Assembly: GCF_036689815.1 (NCBI RefSeq)
Contig: NZ_JBAHUR010000002.1
Span: 310,001 to 374,000 of the forward strand
DNA from: Magnetovibrio sp. PR-2
GTDB lineage: Bacteria; Pseudomonadota; Alphaproteobacteria; Rhodospirillales; Magnetovibrionaceae
Reading direction: 5' to 3'
DNA: 64,000 bases
Each line of letters starts with the position of its first letter. Positions within the stretch are counted from its first letter, which is position 1. Both the position numbers and the translations under genes were made by a program. The notes under the pieces were generated by a model. The model worked only from the letters and a program-made list of their open reading frames with translations. It was not told the origin of the DNA and ran no database searches. Positions 1 through 8,704 of this stretch are shown one piece after another.

Positions 1-1200
1 GTCAGGCAGTTTGCGGTCATTGATGTAACGGTCTGCAAGCTCGACAGCAGCGCGCAGCGCCGGGTCGGTGTAGTGCACATTGTGGTGCTCTTCATAGTAC
101 GGCTTGAGCCCCTTCAAGATCTTCACCGTGTCATCCACAGAGGGCTCGTACACATCGATTTTTTGGAAACGGCGCACCAGTGCGCGGTCCTTTTCGAAGT
201 GATTGCGATACTCCTTATAGGTTGTCGACCCGATGCAGCGCAGCGACCCGTTCGCCAGCGACGGCTTTAAGATATTGGACGCATCCATGCTACCACCCGA
301 CGTTGAGCCCGCACCGATAACGGTGTGAATTTCGTCGATGAACATGACGTTGTTCACGTCCTCTTCCAGCTCTGTAATCACGGCTTTCAGACGTTCTTCG
401 AAGTCGCCACGATAGCGTGTTCCGGCCAGAAGCGCGCCCATATCCAGGGCCCAGATTTGCGCTTCAAGCAGAACTTCCGGCACGTCTTTTTCATGGATGC
501 GACGGCCCAAACCTTCAGCAATAGCGGTTTTGCCGACGCCGGGGTCACCGACATATAGCGGGTTGTTTTTGGTGCGGCGGCACAGCACTTGGATGGTGCG
601 TTCGACCTCTTCCGTGCGGCCAATCAGCGGATCGATTTTACCGTCGGCGGCTTTTCTGTTGAGGTTCACACAGTAGGTCTCCAACGCTTCGGAGCCCTTT
701 TTCACCATGCCCTCTTCGTCCATGTCTTCTTCCGCGCCGGACACCAGGCGTTCTTCAGACTGACCGGGAGCTTTGGCGATGCCGTGAGAGATATAATTCA
801 CCGCGTCCAAGCGCGTCATGTCTTGTTCTTGCAGGAAATACACCGCGTGGGATTCCCGTTCCGAGAACAGTGCGACCAAAACATTGGCGCCCGTAACCTC
901 TTCGCGGCCGGACGATTGCACATGAATGATGGCGCGCTGAATGACGCGTTGGAAACCTGAGGTCGGTTTCGGGTCTTCTAAGCCGTCCAAGGGCGGCAAG
1001 ACCAGCTCATTTTCCAAGAAATCAGAGATATCGCCCTGGATTTTCTCCAAATCCACGTCGCAGGCCCGCAAAACAGAAACCGCGTCCGGATCGTCGGACA
1101 GCGACATCAGCAAGTGTTCCAAGGTTGCAAATTCGTGGCGGTATTCACCTGCAATATTCAGGGCACGGTGCAGAGTTTGTTCTAAATTTCTAGATAGCAT
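1..1200 (-). CDS. clpA: ATP-dependent Clp protease ATP-binding subunit ClpA (partial)
   Basis: This is the N-terminal 400 residues of ClpA, the AAA+ unfoldase that feeds substrates to ClpP in the cytoplasm. The frame runs off the left edge, so the second AAA+ module and ClpP-docking loop cannot be seen. The start is the ATG at 1200. Residues 1-140 form the Clp N-domain that docks ClpS, a Walker A motif GDPGVGKTAI lies near residue 217, and Walker B FIDEIH lies near residue 289. It sits 64 bp downstream of clpS on the same strand, the usual alphaproteobacterial arrangement. The visible part is intact. Confidence 0.96.
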   Translation of the reverse strand, partial: MLSRNLEQTLHRALNIAGEYRHEFATLEHLLMSLSDDPDAVSVLRACDVDLEKIQGDISDFLENELVLPPLDGLEDPKPTSGFQRVIQRAIIHVQSSGREEVTGANVLVALFSERESHAVYFLQEQDMTRLDAVNYISHGIAKAPGQSEERLVSGAEEDMDEEGMVKKGSEALETYCVNLNRKAADGKIDPLIGRTEEVERTIQVLCRRTKNNPLYVGDPGVGKTAIAEGLGRRIHEKDVPEVLLEAQIWALDMGALLAGTRYRGDFEERLKAVITELEEDVNNVMFIDEIHTVIGAGSTSGGSMDASNILKPSLANGSLRCIGSTTYKEYRNHFEKDRALVRRFQKIDVYEPSVDDTVKILKGLKPYYEEHHNVHYTDPALRAAVELADRYINDRKLPD

Positions 1201-1264
1201 TCGCTTATGTTCTCCGCTCTAAGACGCCTTTTCGGGGGCTATTAAAAAATGGCTTTCTTCTTAC

Positions 1265-1636
1265 TTAGGCATCTTTTTCGATTGTGCACTGTAAAGGATG
1301 CTGATTTTGTCGCGCCAGGTCCATGACCTGGTTGGCCTTGGTTTCCGCAACTTCGTGCGTGTATACGCCGCACACGCCCACGCCCTTTTGGTGGACATGC
1401 AGCATGATCTGTGTGGCTTCTTCCGCCGATTTGTTGAAGATGTGCTCCAAAATGTGGACGACGAACTCCATCGGTGTGTAGTCGTCGTTGAGCATCAACA
1501 CCTTGTACATGGACGGTTTTTTGGTTTTAGGTCGGGTTTTGAGCACCAGACCGGTATCGCCGTCGTCATCACGACCGCCGTCTTGCCCACCGCCTGCGGG
1601 GCCCATTGTTACGAATACGTCTTTTCTTTCGGTCAC
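1265..1636 (-). CDS. clpS: ATP-dependent Clp protease adaptor ClpS
   Basis: ClpS (123 aa) binds N-degron substrates and hands them to ClpA. The first 35 residues are a glycine/aspartate-rich tail, followed by the compact ClpS core from about residue 40. The core shows the N-end-residue pocket motif [10 protein letters not shown] and the HQKGVGVCG segment with its conserved His. Length fits the family. It is the first gene of a clpS-clpA pair. The 230 bp to the divergent hydrolase gene at 1868 must hold both promoters, but I see no strong consensus there. Confidence 0.95.
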   Translation of the reverse strand: MTERKDVFVTMGPAGGGQDGGRDDDGDTGLVLKTRPKTKKPSMYKVLMLNDDYTPMEFVVHILEHIFNKSAEEATQIMLHVHQKGVGVCGVYTHEVAETKANQVMDLARQNQHPLQCTIEKDA

Positions 1637-1867
1637 TTAAGGTATGTCCTCAGTTTTCAATTCGGCGGGGAGGTGCCGGGAATCACACTGTCTAAACCAT
1701 GATACCGCGAACGCCGGGTGGCGTAAAATCACCCAAATGGTTGGTTTTGTCTGATTTGGGGGTAAATGAACAAAAATCCAGCCCCCGACGTTAACTTTTT
1801 GCACCCGGTTGCGAATGTGTAACAGTGCTCCGATATGTTTGCGGGGGTGTGACAGCAGGAGGACCCA

Positions 1868-3094
1868 ATGGCCCACAATTCCCAAAAAGTAACGTTTTCA
1901 GGTGGCAGCGGCGAACAGCTCGCCGCGCGTCTCGACCTGCCTGATGGGCCTGTACGCGCCTATGCGTTGTTTGCGCACTGCTTCACGTGCTCCAAGGACC
2001 TCAAAGCCGTGAGCCGCTTGGCGGGCGGGCTGACACGCCACGGGATCGCCGTGCTGCGCTTCGATTTCACCGGATTAGGCAGCTCTGAGGGCGAGTTCGC
2101 CAACACCAACTTCACATCCAACATCCAAGACCTGATCAAAGCCGCCGATTGGCTGCGCGACAACCATCAAGCCCCGCAAATCCTCATCGGCCATTCTTTG
2201 GGGGGAGCCGCGGTTTTGGCCGCTGCCGCCCACGTTCCCGAAAGCAAAGCCGTCGCCACCATCGGAGCCCCCTTCGATCCTGAGCACGTCACCGCCAACT
2301 TCGGCGAAGCGGTTTGTGAGATCAAAGAAAAAGGCCGCGCAGAAGTGAACCTGGGCGGGCGTCCGTTTGTCATTGAAAAGCAGTTCTTGGACGATATCTC
2401 CGCTCACAATCAAAAAGAGGCCATTGCAGGCCTTAAACGCGCGCTCTTAATCTTTCACGCGCCGCGCGACGAAGTGGTGGGCATTGATAACGCCGAACAG
2501 ATCTTCTTGGCCGCCAAACACCCCAAAAGCTTCGTGTCTTTGGACGATGCGGACCACCTGATGCACAACGCCGACGACGCGGTCTATGTCTCCGGCGTCA
2601 TCGCCGCCTGGGCGGACAGTTACATCGCACCGCATGACGAAGACGGCCAGACTTTGGACATCCCCGAAGGCGACGTGGTGGTGTGGGAAACCGGCGGGGG
2701 CAAGTTTCAACAGCACGTCTTGGTCGGCGGGCATCATTACTTCAAAGCCGACGAGCCTGTGAGCTTCGGCGGCATGGATTCCGGCCCCTCGCCCTATGAC
2801 TTGTTATTGGCGAGTTTGGGGGCCTGCACGTCCATGACCATCCGCATGTACGCCGATCACAAAAAACTGCCGCTAGAAAACGTCACGGTGCGCCTCAACC
2901 ACGAAAAAATCCACGCCGAGGACTGCCACGAGTGCGAAACCCCAAACGGCAAGATTGATGTGATTGAACGCGAAGTGGTGCTGAACGGCGACTTGGATGA
3001 GGCGACGCGCGAACGTTTGTTGAAGATCGCCGACAAATGCCCCGTGCACAAAACGCTGCATTCAGAAATTAAGATTGTGACGCATGAGGGCTGA
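1868..3094 (+). CDS. alpha/beta hydrolase fused to OsmC-family domain
   Basis: A 408-residue two-domain protein. Residues 1-255 are an alpha/beta hydrolase with nucleophile elbow GHSLGG (Ser110), acid D200 in APRDEVV and His229 in DADHL, so the triad looks complete. Residues about 265-408 are an OsmC/Ohr-like thiol peroxidase domain with the two expected cysteines, C319 (LGACTSM) and C391 (DKCPVH). This bifunctional architecture is known in proteobacteria and is usually tied to organic peroxide defence; the substrate is unknown. An AGGAGGA ribosome site precedes the ATG. The gene converges on the sensor kinase, with stops 5 bp apart. Confidence 0.9.
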   Translation: MAHNSQKVTFSGGSGEQLAARLDLPDGPVRAYALFAHCFTCSKDLKAVSRLAGGLTRHGIAVLRFDFTGLGSSEGEFANTNFTSNIQDLIKAADWLRDNHQAPQILIGHSLGGAAVLAAAAHVPESKAVATIGAPFDPEHVTANFGEAVCEIKEKGRAEVNLGGRPFVIEKQFLDDISAHNQKEAIAGLKRALLIFHAPRDEVVGIDNAEQIFLAAKHPKSFVSLDDADHLMHNADDAVYVSGVIAAWADSYIAPHDEDGQTLDIPEGDVVVWETGGGKFQQHVLVGGHHYFKADEPVSFGGMDSGPSPYDLLLASLGACTSMTIRMYADHKKLPLENVTVRLNHEKIHAEDCHECETPNGKIDVIEREVVLNGDLDEATRERLLKIADKCPVHKTLHSEIKIVTHEG

Positions 3095-3099
3095 GAATT

Positions 3100-4872
3100 T
3101 TAGGCCTCACTGGACTCCAACACATCCAGTTCAAAATAAAATGTCGAGCCCTCGCCCTCTTGGGATTCGAAGCCGATGGTGCCTTGGTGTTGTTGGACAA
3201 TGGCTTGGGCGATGCTGAGGCCCAGGCCGGAGCCTTTGTGCAGTCCACGTTCTTGAGCGCTGCTTTGGGAAAACTTCTCAAAGATTTTGTCTTGGAATTC
3301 TTCCGATATACCGCAGCCGTGATCCACCACTGAAATCCGTGCGGTCGTGTTTTCGCGGGTTATGGAGACAAACACCGTGTTGCCTGCTTCGGAAAACTTC
3401 GCCCCGTTGGACAAAAGGTTGGTCAGCACCTGACCCAGCTTAAAGCGGTCGCCGCGCACTTGGGCGTCTTGGGCTTCGGACACCAGCTCCAACTTCACAC
3501 CTAAGCCGGTGGCGTAGCTTTGGTTATGTTCAATCTCTTGGATAACCAAATCATGCAACCCGATGTCTTCCAACTGCAGGGCCACTTTGCCGGAAATGAT
3601 CTTTTCCATATCCAAGATGTCGTTGACCAACAGCACCAAACGCTCAGTATTTTTGTTGGCGGTGTCCAACAGCTTTTTCGGATCGTCCGCCAAGTCCGTG
3701 AGGAAATGATTGGCGAGAAGCTCCAAGGAGCCTTTGATGGACGTCAGAGGCGTGCGAAGCTCGTGGCTGACGATGGACAACAAGTCAGACTTCGCCCGGT
3801 TGGCCGTGACGGCGGCTTCTTCGGATTGTTTGAGCTCTTGGGTTTTTTCTTCGACCGCCTGTTCCAAATAAACTTGCTGGCGTTGCACCATGTCCGCTTG
3901 ACGCCACAACGACCACGCAAAAATCACCATGATCAAAGTCGAAATGGCGCCGACGATCAAAGCCACAAGACTGTCCGTCAGCCAGCCGTCAAGAATGGAC
4001 TCATAGGTCTGCGTCAGCACCACCACCAACGGCATGGTCGTTAGGCTTTGATAGGTCAGGATGCGGTTCTTTTGATCGATCGATGTGCGATCGTGAAAAA
4101 TGCCTTCGGGGGCTTTGGGCAGCGCCTCGGTAAAGAACGGGTTTTCGGCGAAGTTGCGTTCAAAAAAGAGCTTCTTAAACGGTGTGCGGGCGACAAAGTT
4201 GCCGTCATGACGCACCAAGGCCACGGACGCGTTTGTCGGCAAATCGAACGTCCCGTATAGCTCGCCAAAGGTCTCCAACAAAATGGAGCCCAAAATAACC
4301 CCACCGAACGTGCCGTCCGGATTGATCCGCGGGTAAGAAACCGGAATGAACCAGATCTTGTTCACCCGGCCCTCGATTGCACGACCGACGAACAACTGCC
4401 CACCTGTTAAGTTTTCGGCATCCGCAAAGGTGCGGAAGTATTCCCTGTCGGACACATCGATGGGGTTTATTGTCATATACCCCCCCTTACGATCCGAAAT
4501 CGCCGCCTGAACCAGTGTGCCGTTTGCATCCACGGCCACCAATGACAAAAGCGGTTTGTGATCCTTCACGCTTTCCGCAAGCAATTGGGTCACGCGTTTT
4601 GACATAATCGGTTGCGGGCCCAAATCGCCAACGGCGTTTGAAACTTCTTTGAGCTGGTGGCGGATCAGATCGAACGAGGTTTCGGTGTGCGCCGTTAAGC
4701 TGCGCACCAAGTTCTGCGAAACCACGGTCGCGGTTTCAAACCGGTCGTTGTGGATTCTGTTAATATCGTAGCCCACCAACCCCCAAATCGAGCACAGGAC
4801 AAACACCAGCAACACCGCAACGTTGCGCTTCAAAGAGGCTTTGTGAACGGGTTTGGATAAGAGCGGGTGCAT
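3100..4872 (-). CDS. membrane sensor histidine kinase (dCache-HisKA-HATPase)
   Basis: A 590-residue orthodox sensor kinase. TM1 is at about 17-36, a periplasmic double-Cache-like sensor spans about 40-300, TM2 is at 303-322, and a coiled coil at 328-362 links to HisKA. The phosphoacceptor is H370 in SHELRTPL. The ATPase domain carries an N box (NLLSNGAKF), G1 (DHGCGIS) and G2 (GSGLGLS). There is no receiver domain and no response regulator next door, so the partner is unknown. The extracellular Cache fold suggests a small-molecule ligand. The gene stands alone, converging with the hydrolase gene. Confidence 0.92.
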   Translation of the reverse strand: MHPLLSKPVHKASLKRNVAVLLVFVLCSIWGLVGYDINRIHNDRFETATVVSQNLVRSLTAHTETSFDLIRHQLKEVSNAVGDLGPQPIMSKRVTQLLAESVKDHKPLLSLVAVDANGTLVQAAISDRKGGYMTINPIDVSDREYFRTFADAENLTGGQLFVGRAIEGRVNKIWFIPVSYPRINPDGTFGGVILGSILLETFGELYGTFDLPTNASVALVRHDGNFVARTPFKKLFFERNFAENPFFTEALPKAPEGIFHDRTSIDQKNRILTYQSLTTMPLVVVLTQTYESILDGWLTDSLVALIVGAISTLIMVIFAWSLWRQADMVQRQQVYLEQAVEEKTQELKQSEEAAVTANRAKSDLLSIVSHELRTPLTSIKGSLELLANHFLTDLADDPKKLLDTANKNTERLVLLVNDILDMEKIISGKVALQLEDIGLHDLVIQEIEHNQSYATGLGVKLELVSEAQDAQVRGDRFKLGQVLTNLLSNGAKFSEAGNTVFVSITRENTTARISVVDHGCGISEEFQDKIFEKFSQSSAQERGLHKGSGLGLSIAQAIVQQHQGTIGFESQEGEGSTFYFELDVLESSEA

Positions 4873-4913
4873 AGCGGGAGCTATTTTGTCGTATCAACAA
4901 GGACTTAGGCAAG

Positions 4914-4947
4914 AAAAAAGACCCGGTGGATACTTCCACCGGGTCTT
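4914..4947 (-). terminator. rho-independent terminator of the phasin gene
   Basis: A perfect 13-bp stem (4918-4930 with 4935-4947) closes a 4-nt loop. On the minus strand it is followed by six U residues (the A tract at 4914-4919). It lies 40 bp beyond the phasin stop codon, so it ends that transcript and insulates it from the sensor kinase gene downstream. Confidence 0.92.
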
Positions 4948-4987
4948 AAGGCCCCGCTGCCATAAGGGGGGTATGGGGAGGTGAGAA

Positions 4988-5482
4988 TTAGGCAGCGGTC
5001 TTGGAAACCAGATCCTTGTAGGCGGTACCAAATTGGGCAGTCAGCGGTTCGCTAACTTCGTTTGCCAGCTTCATCGCGGTTTCGCTGATGGTTTTGCTGG
5101 TTTCAACGGCTGCTTCGAAACCGGATTGGGCCAGTTTCAAGTTTGCTTCGCTGAGTTCTTCGGGAGATTTGCAGTCGCTCAGGGTTTTGGCTGCGTCCGT
5201 GTTGAAGCGAACAGCTTCTTTAGCGGCTTTGAAGAACAGGTCGTTCATGGTTTGGAAGCCTGCGACGTATGCTTCGGAAGCTTTCACGGCTGCGTCGATG
5301 TTTTCGCGGCCCAGGAAGTCCATGCCTTCAAATGCTTGAGCGGCTTTAACTTGCTCGGTGCTGGCTTTGATTGCAGCATCAAGGTTTTCTTTGATCATGT
5401 CGGTGGTGGCCTCGAAGTTTTCGGCTGCGGTGTCGATTGCGGTTGCTGCCGGGGTCGTGGAGGCTTTTTTCTTGGCGGTCAT
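4988..5482 (-). CDS. phasin family protein
   Basis: A 164-residue, Ala/Lys/Glu-rich, entirely helical protein of the Phasin_2 type that coats polyhydroxyalkanoate granules. The core (about residues 50-100) has the typical AAVKASEAYVAGFQTMNDL pattern; the N terminus is a lysine/alanine/threonine tail. It is a monocistronic gene with its own promoter (5591-5619) and a strong terminator. The promoter carries TGCA palindromes like those bound by the PHA regulator PhaR, which fits a PHA role. No phaR or phaC lies in the window. Confidence 0.92.
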   Translation of the reverse strand: MTAKKKASTTPAATAIDTAAENFEATTDMIKENLDAAIKASTEQVKAAQAFEGMDFLGRENIDAAVKASEAYVAGFQTMNDLFFKAAKEAVRFNTDAAKTLSDCKSPEELSEANLKLAQSGFEAAVETSKTISETAMKLANEVSEPLTAQFGTAYKDLVSKTAA

Positions 5483-5590
5483 AACTTCATCACTCCTATT
5501 GGGATAAGTCCTGAATTATGAAACTCTCTACCTAGAGTTTCGTGAATATCAGGTCCCGGGGTGCCTCCCGAGGTCCTGCTTACGGATATG

Positions 5591-5640
5591 AATTTATGTT
5601 GCACTGCACAAAAAGTCAATATCTTTTTTTGCAGTGCACA
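5591..5640 (-). promoter_or_regulatory. phasin promoter with PhaR-like TGCA palindromes
   Basis: Reading the minus strand, a -35 TTGACT (5614-5619) and a -10 TAAATT (5591-5596) are separated by exactly 17 bp. The spacer contains GTGCAGTGCA, and its inverted mirror TGCACTGCAA lies just upstream at 5628-5640. Such TGC/GCA palindromes are the known recognition pattern of PhaR, which represses phasin genes until PHA granules form. The promoter is directly visible; naming PhaR is inference. The rest of the 435-bp gap between the phasin and carboxypeptidase genes is AT-rich with no other feature I can name. Confidence 0.75.
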
Positions 5641-5917
5641 ATTTTATCACCAAATTGCAACAAAAACATAACGTTAGACTTATGCCTCTTTTCAGTTTCT
5701 TTTTCCTCCCCGCCAGACTCTTAACTTTTTTTTGAGGCAATTTTGCCAAAATAGTCAGACATACTCTCTCTATTGAGGGCGAAACGCTTGCACGAAGGCA
5801 CGCTTTCCCCAACAATATGTGTGTATGGACTTCAGCCGGGCGGCAAAGAGACGCAAAAGTGCAATGCCGTGCGAAATGCAATACACGTCCATTCGGGCAA
5901 GTCAGATAAGGGACGCA

Positions 5918-7117
5918 ATGGCCTCCAACAGCGTACACGACGCAGAAGCGCCTGCTCGTACACAGAAGCAAATTGCCTCTCGCTTCCATATCCGGATCAC
6001 AAGCCTGTTTGGTCTTCTGGTCTTGTTGGGAGGGTTTGTGCTGGCCCCTGCCCCGGCGGAGGCCAAGTACGCCTCGTTTGTCATTGATGCCCAAACCGGA
6101 CAAGTCCTGCATTCGGTCAACGCCGACACCCGCAATTACCCCGCGTCTCTCACCAAGATGATGACGCTCTATATGATGTTCGAAGCTTTGGACGAAGGCC
6201 GCCTGCGTATGGACGACCGCATTATGATGTCGCGCCGCGCCGCCCGCCAACCGCCTTCGAAGCTGGGCATCAAGCCCGGGCACACCTTCAGTGTCGAAAC
6301 CGCCATCCGCGCTTTGGCCGTCAAATCCGCCAATGACGTCGCGGCTGCGGTTTCTGAACACATCGGCGGCACGGAACGTCAATTTGCTTTGTTGATGACC
6401 GCCAAAGCCCGCAAGCTGGGCATGGCGTCGACCACGTTTCGCAACGCGTCGGGCCTTCCGCACCGTGGCCAGCTGTCCACCGCGCGCGACATGGCGACTT
6501 TGGCCAAGGCTCTGCTGACCCACTTCCCGACGCGCTATCACTATTTCTCGCAGCCGAAGTTCAAACACGGCGACAAGACCTATCGGTCTCACAACAAACT
6601 GCTGACGACGTACGAAGGCACCGACGGCATCAAAACCGGTTACATCCGGGCGTCCGGCTTTAACTTAGTGGCGTCCGTCAAACGCGGTCCCAAACGCCTG
6701 ATCGGTGTGGTGTTCGGGGCCAAGAACTCCAAGACCCGCAACCGTCACATGGTGAAGCTGTTGGACAAGGGCTGGGCCAAAGTCTACCCCTCTACAGTTC
6801 AGGCGAAAGCCAAACCGAAGGCCAAGACCAAAAAGCGCACCGTCTGGGGCGTGCAAATCGGGGCCTATAAAACGTACGAACCCGCCTACGCCATCGCCGT
6901 GCGCGCCATGGGCTTGGCACCGTCCTACTTGTCCAAAGGCGACGTGCACGTTGAACCACTGCGCAAGAAAAACGGCAAGGTCTTGTACCGTGGCCGCGTT
7001 CTGGGCATTTCCAAGACCCAGGCCTACCGGGCGTGCAAATTCTTGAAAAAGAAAAAGAAGATGGGCTGCATGCCCCTGACCACCAGTTCGCCGTCAGAAC
7101 TGGCGTCGCTGAATTAA
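5918..7117 (+). CDS. D-alanyl-D-alanine carboxypeptidase (S11) with SPOR-like tail
   Basis: A 399-residue penicillin-binding protein of the DacA/PBP5 family, which trims the terminal D-Ala of peptidoglycan peptides in the periplasm. I chose the ATG at 5918 because an AAGGGA precedes it and a normal signal peptide follows (hydrophobic 27-44, cleavage after AEA at 49); an in-frame ATG at 5819 would add 33 residues. Active-site motifs are SLTK (77-80), SAN (137-139) and KTG (239-241). A Lys-rich linker leads to a SPOR-like domain from about residue 307, which would target denuded septal peptidoglycan. Confidence 0.92.
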   Translation: MASNSVHDAEAPARTQKQIASRFHIRITSLFGLLVLLGGFVLAPAPAEAKYASFVIDAQTGQVLHSVNADTRNYPASLTKMMTLYMMFEALDEGRLRMDDRIMMSRRAARQPPSKLGIKPGHTFSVETAIRALAVKSANDVAAAVSEHIGGTERQFALLMTAKARKLGMASTTFRNASGLPHRGQLSTARDMATLAKALLTHFPTRYHYFSQPKFKHGDKTYRSHNKLLTTYEGTDGIKTGYIRASGFNLVASVKRGPKRLIGVVFGAKNSKTRNRHMVKLLDKGWAKVYPSTVQAKAKPKAKTKKRTVWGVQIGAYKTYEPAYAIAVRAMGLAPSYLSKGDVHVEPLRKKNGKVLYRGRVLGISKTQAYRACKFLKKKKKMGCMPLTTSSPSELASLN

Positions 7118-7176
7118 GTCCAAAGAATAGTTAATGGAGTTGTGCCAATGGCATGAGCGCAACCAATGCTGTTGAC

Positions 7177-7521
7177 TTAGACGTTAACAGCCTTAAGCTC
7201 TCTTTGAATCATGTCCTTGGCGTTTAGAGTGATGCTGACATGCTTTTGAGCAATTTCGCGGATGTATGCGCAAATAATTGGGCGCACCAGTTTGTGAGGT
7301 GCAGACTTTCCAGACACCCAACGACCAACCGTCGAAAGATCAACTTCAAATTGAAGCGCTATTTCTTTTTTACTGATATAAGAATGGTGCACAGCTGTTG
7401 CCAGAACATCAGAAAACACTTGAACTTGCGTTATATCTGCTTCGTTCAAAAGCTCCATAAACCCCTTAAACGCATTTTCTTCCCACTGCTTCGCGTGAGA
7501 AAAATGAGAGATATGATTCAT
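7177..7521 (-). CDS. small helix-turn-helix protein
   Basis: A 114-residue protein with one recognisable HTH at about residues 55-85 (EIALQFEVDLSTVGRWVSGK), of the XRE/Cro kind found in small transcription regulators. No ligand domain is visible. It is divergent from the GNAT-like gene at 7638 across 116 bp rich in TGCA words, so it may control that promoter. Both genes are clearly more AT-rich than their neighbours, which suggests that the pair was acquired together. Function is otherwise unknown. Confidence 0.65.
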   Translation of the reverse strand: MNHISHFSHAKQWEENAFKGFMELLNEADITQVQVFSDVLATAVHHSYISKKEIALQFEVDLSTVGRWVSGKSAPHKLVRPIICAYIREIAQKHVSITLNAKDMIQRELKAVNV

Positions 7522-7539
7522 TGGTCAACTCCTAACAAG

Positions 7540-7600
7540 GATGCAACTTTTATGCATTGTGCACATATCTTTGCATAATGCTGCATTTTTGTAAAGTTGA
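7540..7600. promoter_or_regulatory. TGCA-rich divergent control region
   Basis: Within about 50 bp there are five words of the form TGCA (ATGCAAC, ATGCATT, GTGCACA, TTGCATA, CTGCATT) between two divergent genes. GTGCAC is a perfect palindrome. The density suggests a protein-binding cluster, possibly for the adjacent HTH protein. It resembles the words in the phasin promoter and near 22.4 kb, but the cognate factor is unknown. Confidence 0.4.
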
Positions 7601-7637
7601 CAAAATGAAACATATCAATATGAAACGGGGAAAATGA

Positions 7638-8291
7638 ATGGCAAAAAACAAACTCTACAGACTAAAAAGTGTCGAAAAGGAATTAGATGCTGATTTGTTT
7701 GCACAAATTTTTGATTACTATCAAGACAATAAGAACAATTTCAATGCGGAGCGCGATCCGTTCGAAATCCTGATGGCATTAAAAGACAATACCGCCACCT
7801 ATATTCTAGACCCCTCCGGTCAGATCGTAGCCTCATCTCTGACGTTTCGGTACGGCACAAGGCACACAGAAACAGGGGCGTCTCGTGTCACCAAGAATGG
7901 ATTTGCTTTTCAACGTGTTCTCAAACACTATCAAGTTATAAATGATTATCTATTCAGGTGGCCGGAAGCGCACTTTTTCGCAACTGTTGCTAAGAATAAC
8001 GCCGCCTCAATTCATAACATCGAGAAATGCGGTTTTGAGCAGATCAAGATCACAGAAGATTTTGTCCACGACCTTGGCTTGTTGCCTGAAAACAAACCAT
8101 TTAAGGACAAGGTTATCTATGCCTACAATCTGGAAAATATAAAACACTCCGCACAAGAGCTGCTCGTTTTGTACAACACCCCAGAGCTTACCAACAAATC
8201 TAATACTGAAAGCATCCACTTCAGATTTGAAACCAAACTGCTGACAAATGAGGGCATGTTGTCAGTCGTCAGAACGCTCGCACAAGGCTAG
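7638..8291 (+). CDS. GNAT-fold acyltransferase-like protein
   Basis: A 217-residue soluble protein. The segment NNAASIHNIEKCGFEQI near residues 122-138 matches the C-terminal half of GNAT folds, where a cofactor-contacting Asn precedes a helix and a GF strand. The canonical pantetheine loop (Q/RxxGxG/A) is not obvious, so acetyl transfer is only one possibility; long-chain acyl transfer of the FeeM or LuxI kind cannot be excluded. A GGGGAAAA ribosome site precedes the ATG at 7638. The gene is AT-rich relative to its surroundings and pairs with the divergent HTH gene. Confidence 0.55.
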   Translation: MAKNKLYRLKSVEKELDADLFAQIFDYYQDNKNNFNAERDPFEILMALKDNTATYILDPSGQIVASSLTFRYGTRHTETGASRVTKNGFAFQRVLKHYQVINDYLFRWPEAHFFATVAKNNAASIHNIEKCGFEQIKITEDFVHDLGLLPENKPFKDKVIYAYNLENIKHSAQELLVLYNTPELTNKSNTESIHFRFETKLLTNEGMLSVVRTLAQG

Positions 8292-8297
8292 TCGCGT

Positions 8298-8699
8298 TCA
8301 TATCGAACGAAGATAGCTGCGTTTGTGCAAACGCCGCCAGCTGGGGTAGTCCCAGTGTTTGTCCGTGGCGCGTTGGGTTTTGCCTTTGACGAAGACGTGA
8401 ACATCGAACGCGCCTTGCTCCGTTTGGGCACGTTCCTGTGCTAAGTCATACTCAGCACGCTCATAGGCAAAGATGCGTTCCCAGTCTTTGGGGCCGCAGG
8501 TCCGATACACCAAACCATCGATCACACCCGCCCCTTCAACCAAGGTCGGGAACGCCTCGCCTTGCACATAGACCCGTTGATACCCTTGGATCGTGCCGGG
8601 GATCAGGCGCGTGGACGGCACCGCATGCCCCACCACCCGGGTGAGTACGTCCGTGTCCAACAAAGTTCCATAAAAAAAGACGTCACGGGCGCGCGTCAT
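8298..8699 (-). CDS. gamma-glutamylcyclotransferase family protein (AIG2-like)
   Basis: A 133-residue protein of the GGCT/AIG2 fold. The diagnostic YGTLL is at residues 9-13, a conserved acidic position follows in the YERAEYD segment, and the family beta-barrel pattern continues to the end. I start at the ATG at 8699, giving MTRARDVFFYGTLL; a longer frame upstream overlaps the phosphomannomutase gene and lacks family similarity. The start is 5 bp after the stop of the phosphomannomutase gene, so they are probably cotranscribed. Its substrate is unknown. Confidence 0.85.
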   Translation of the reverse strand: MTRARDVFFYGTLLDTDVLTRVVGHAVPSTRLIPGTIQGYQRVYVQGEAFPTLVEGAGVIDGLVYRTCGPKDWERIFAYERAEYDLAQERAQTEQGAFDVHVFVKGKTQRATDKHWDYPSWRRLHKRSYLRSI

Positions 8700-8704
8700 G
8701 GGCT

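Noticed and set aside
5594-6592. Minus-strand open frame of 332 codons over the phasin-dacA gap
   Set aside because: It crosses the phasin promoter and is antisense to the carboxypeptidase motifs; no protein similarity.
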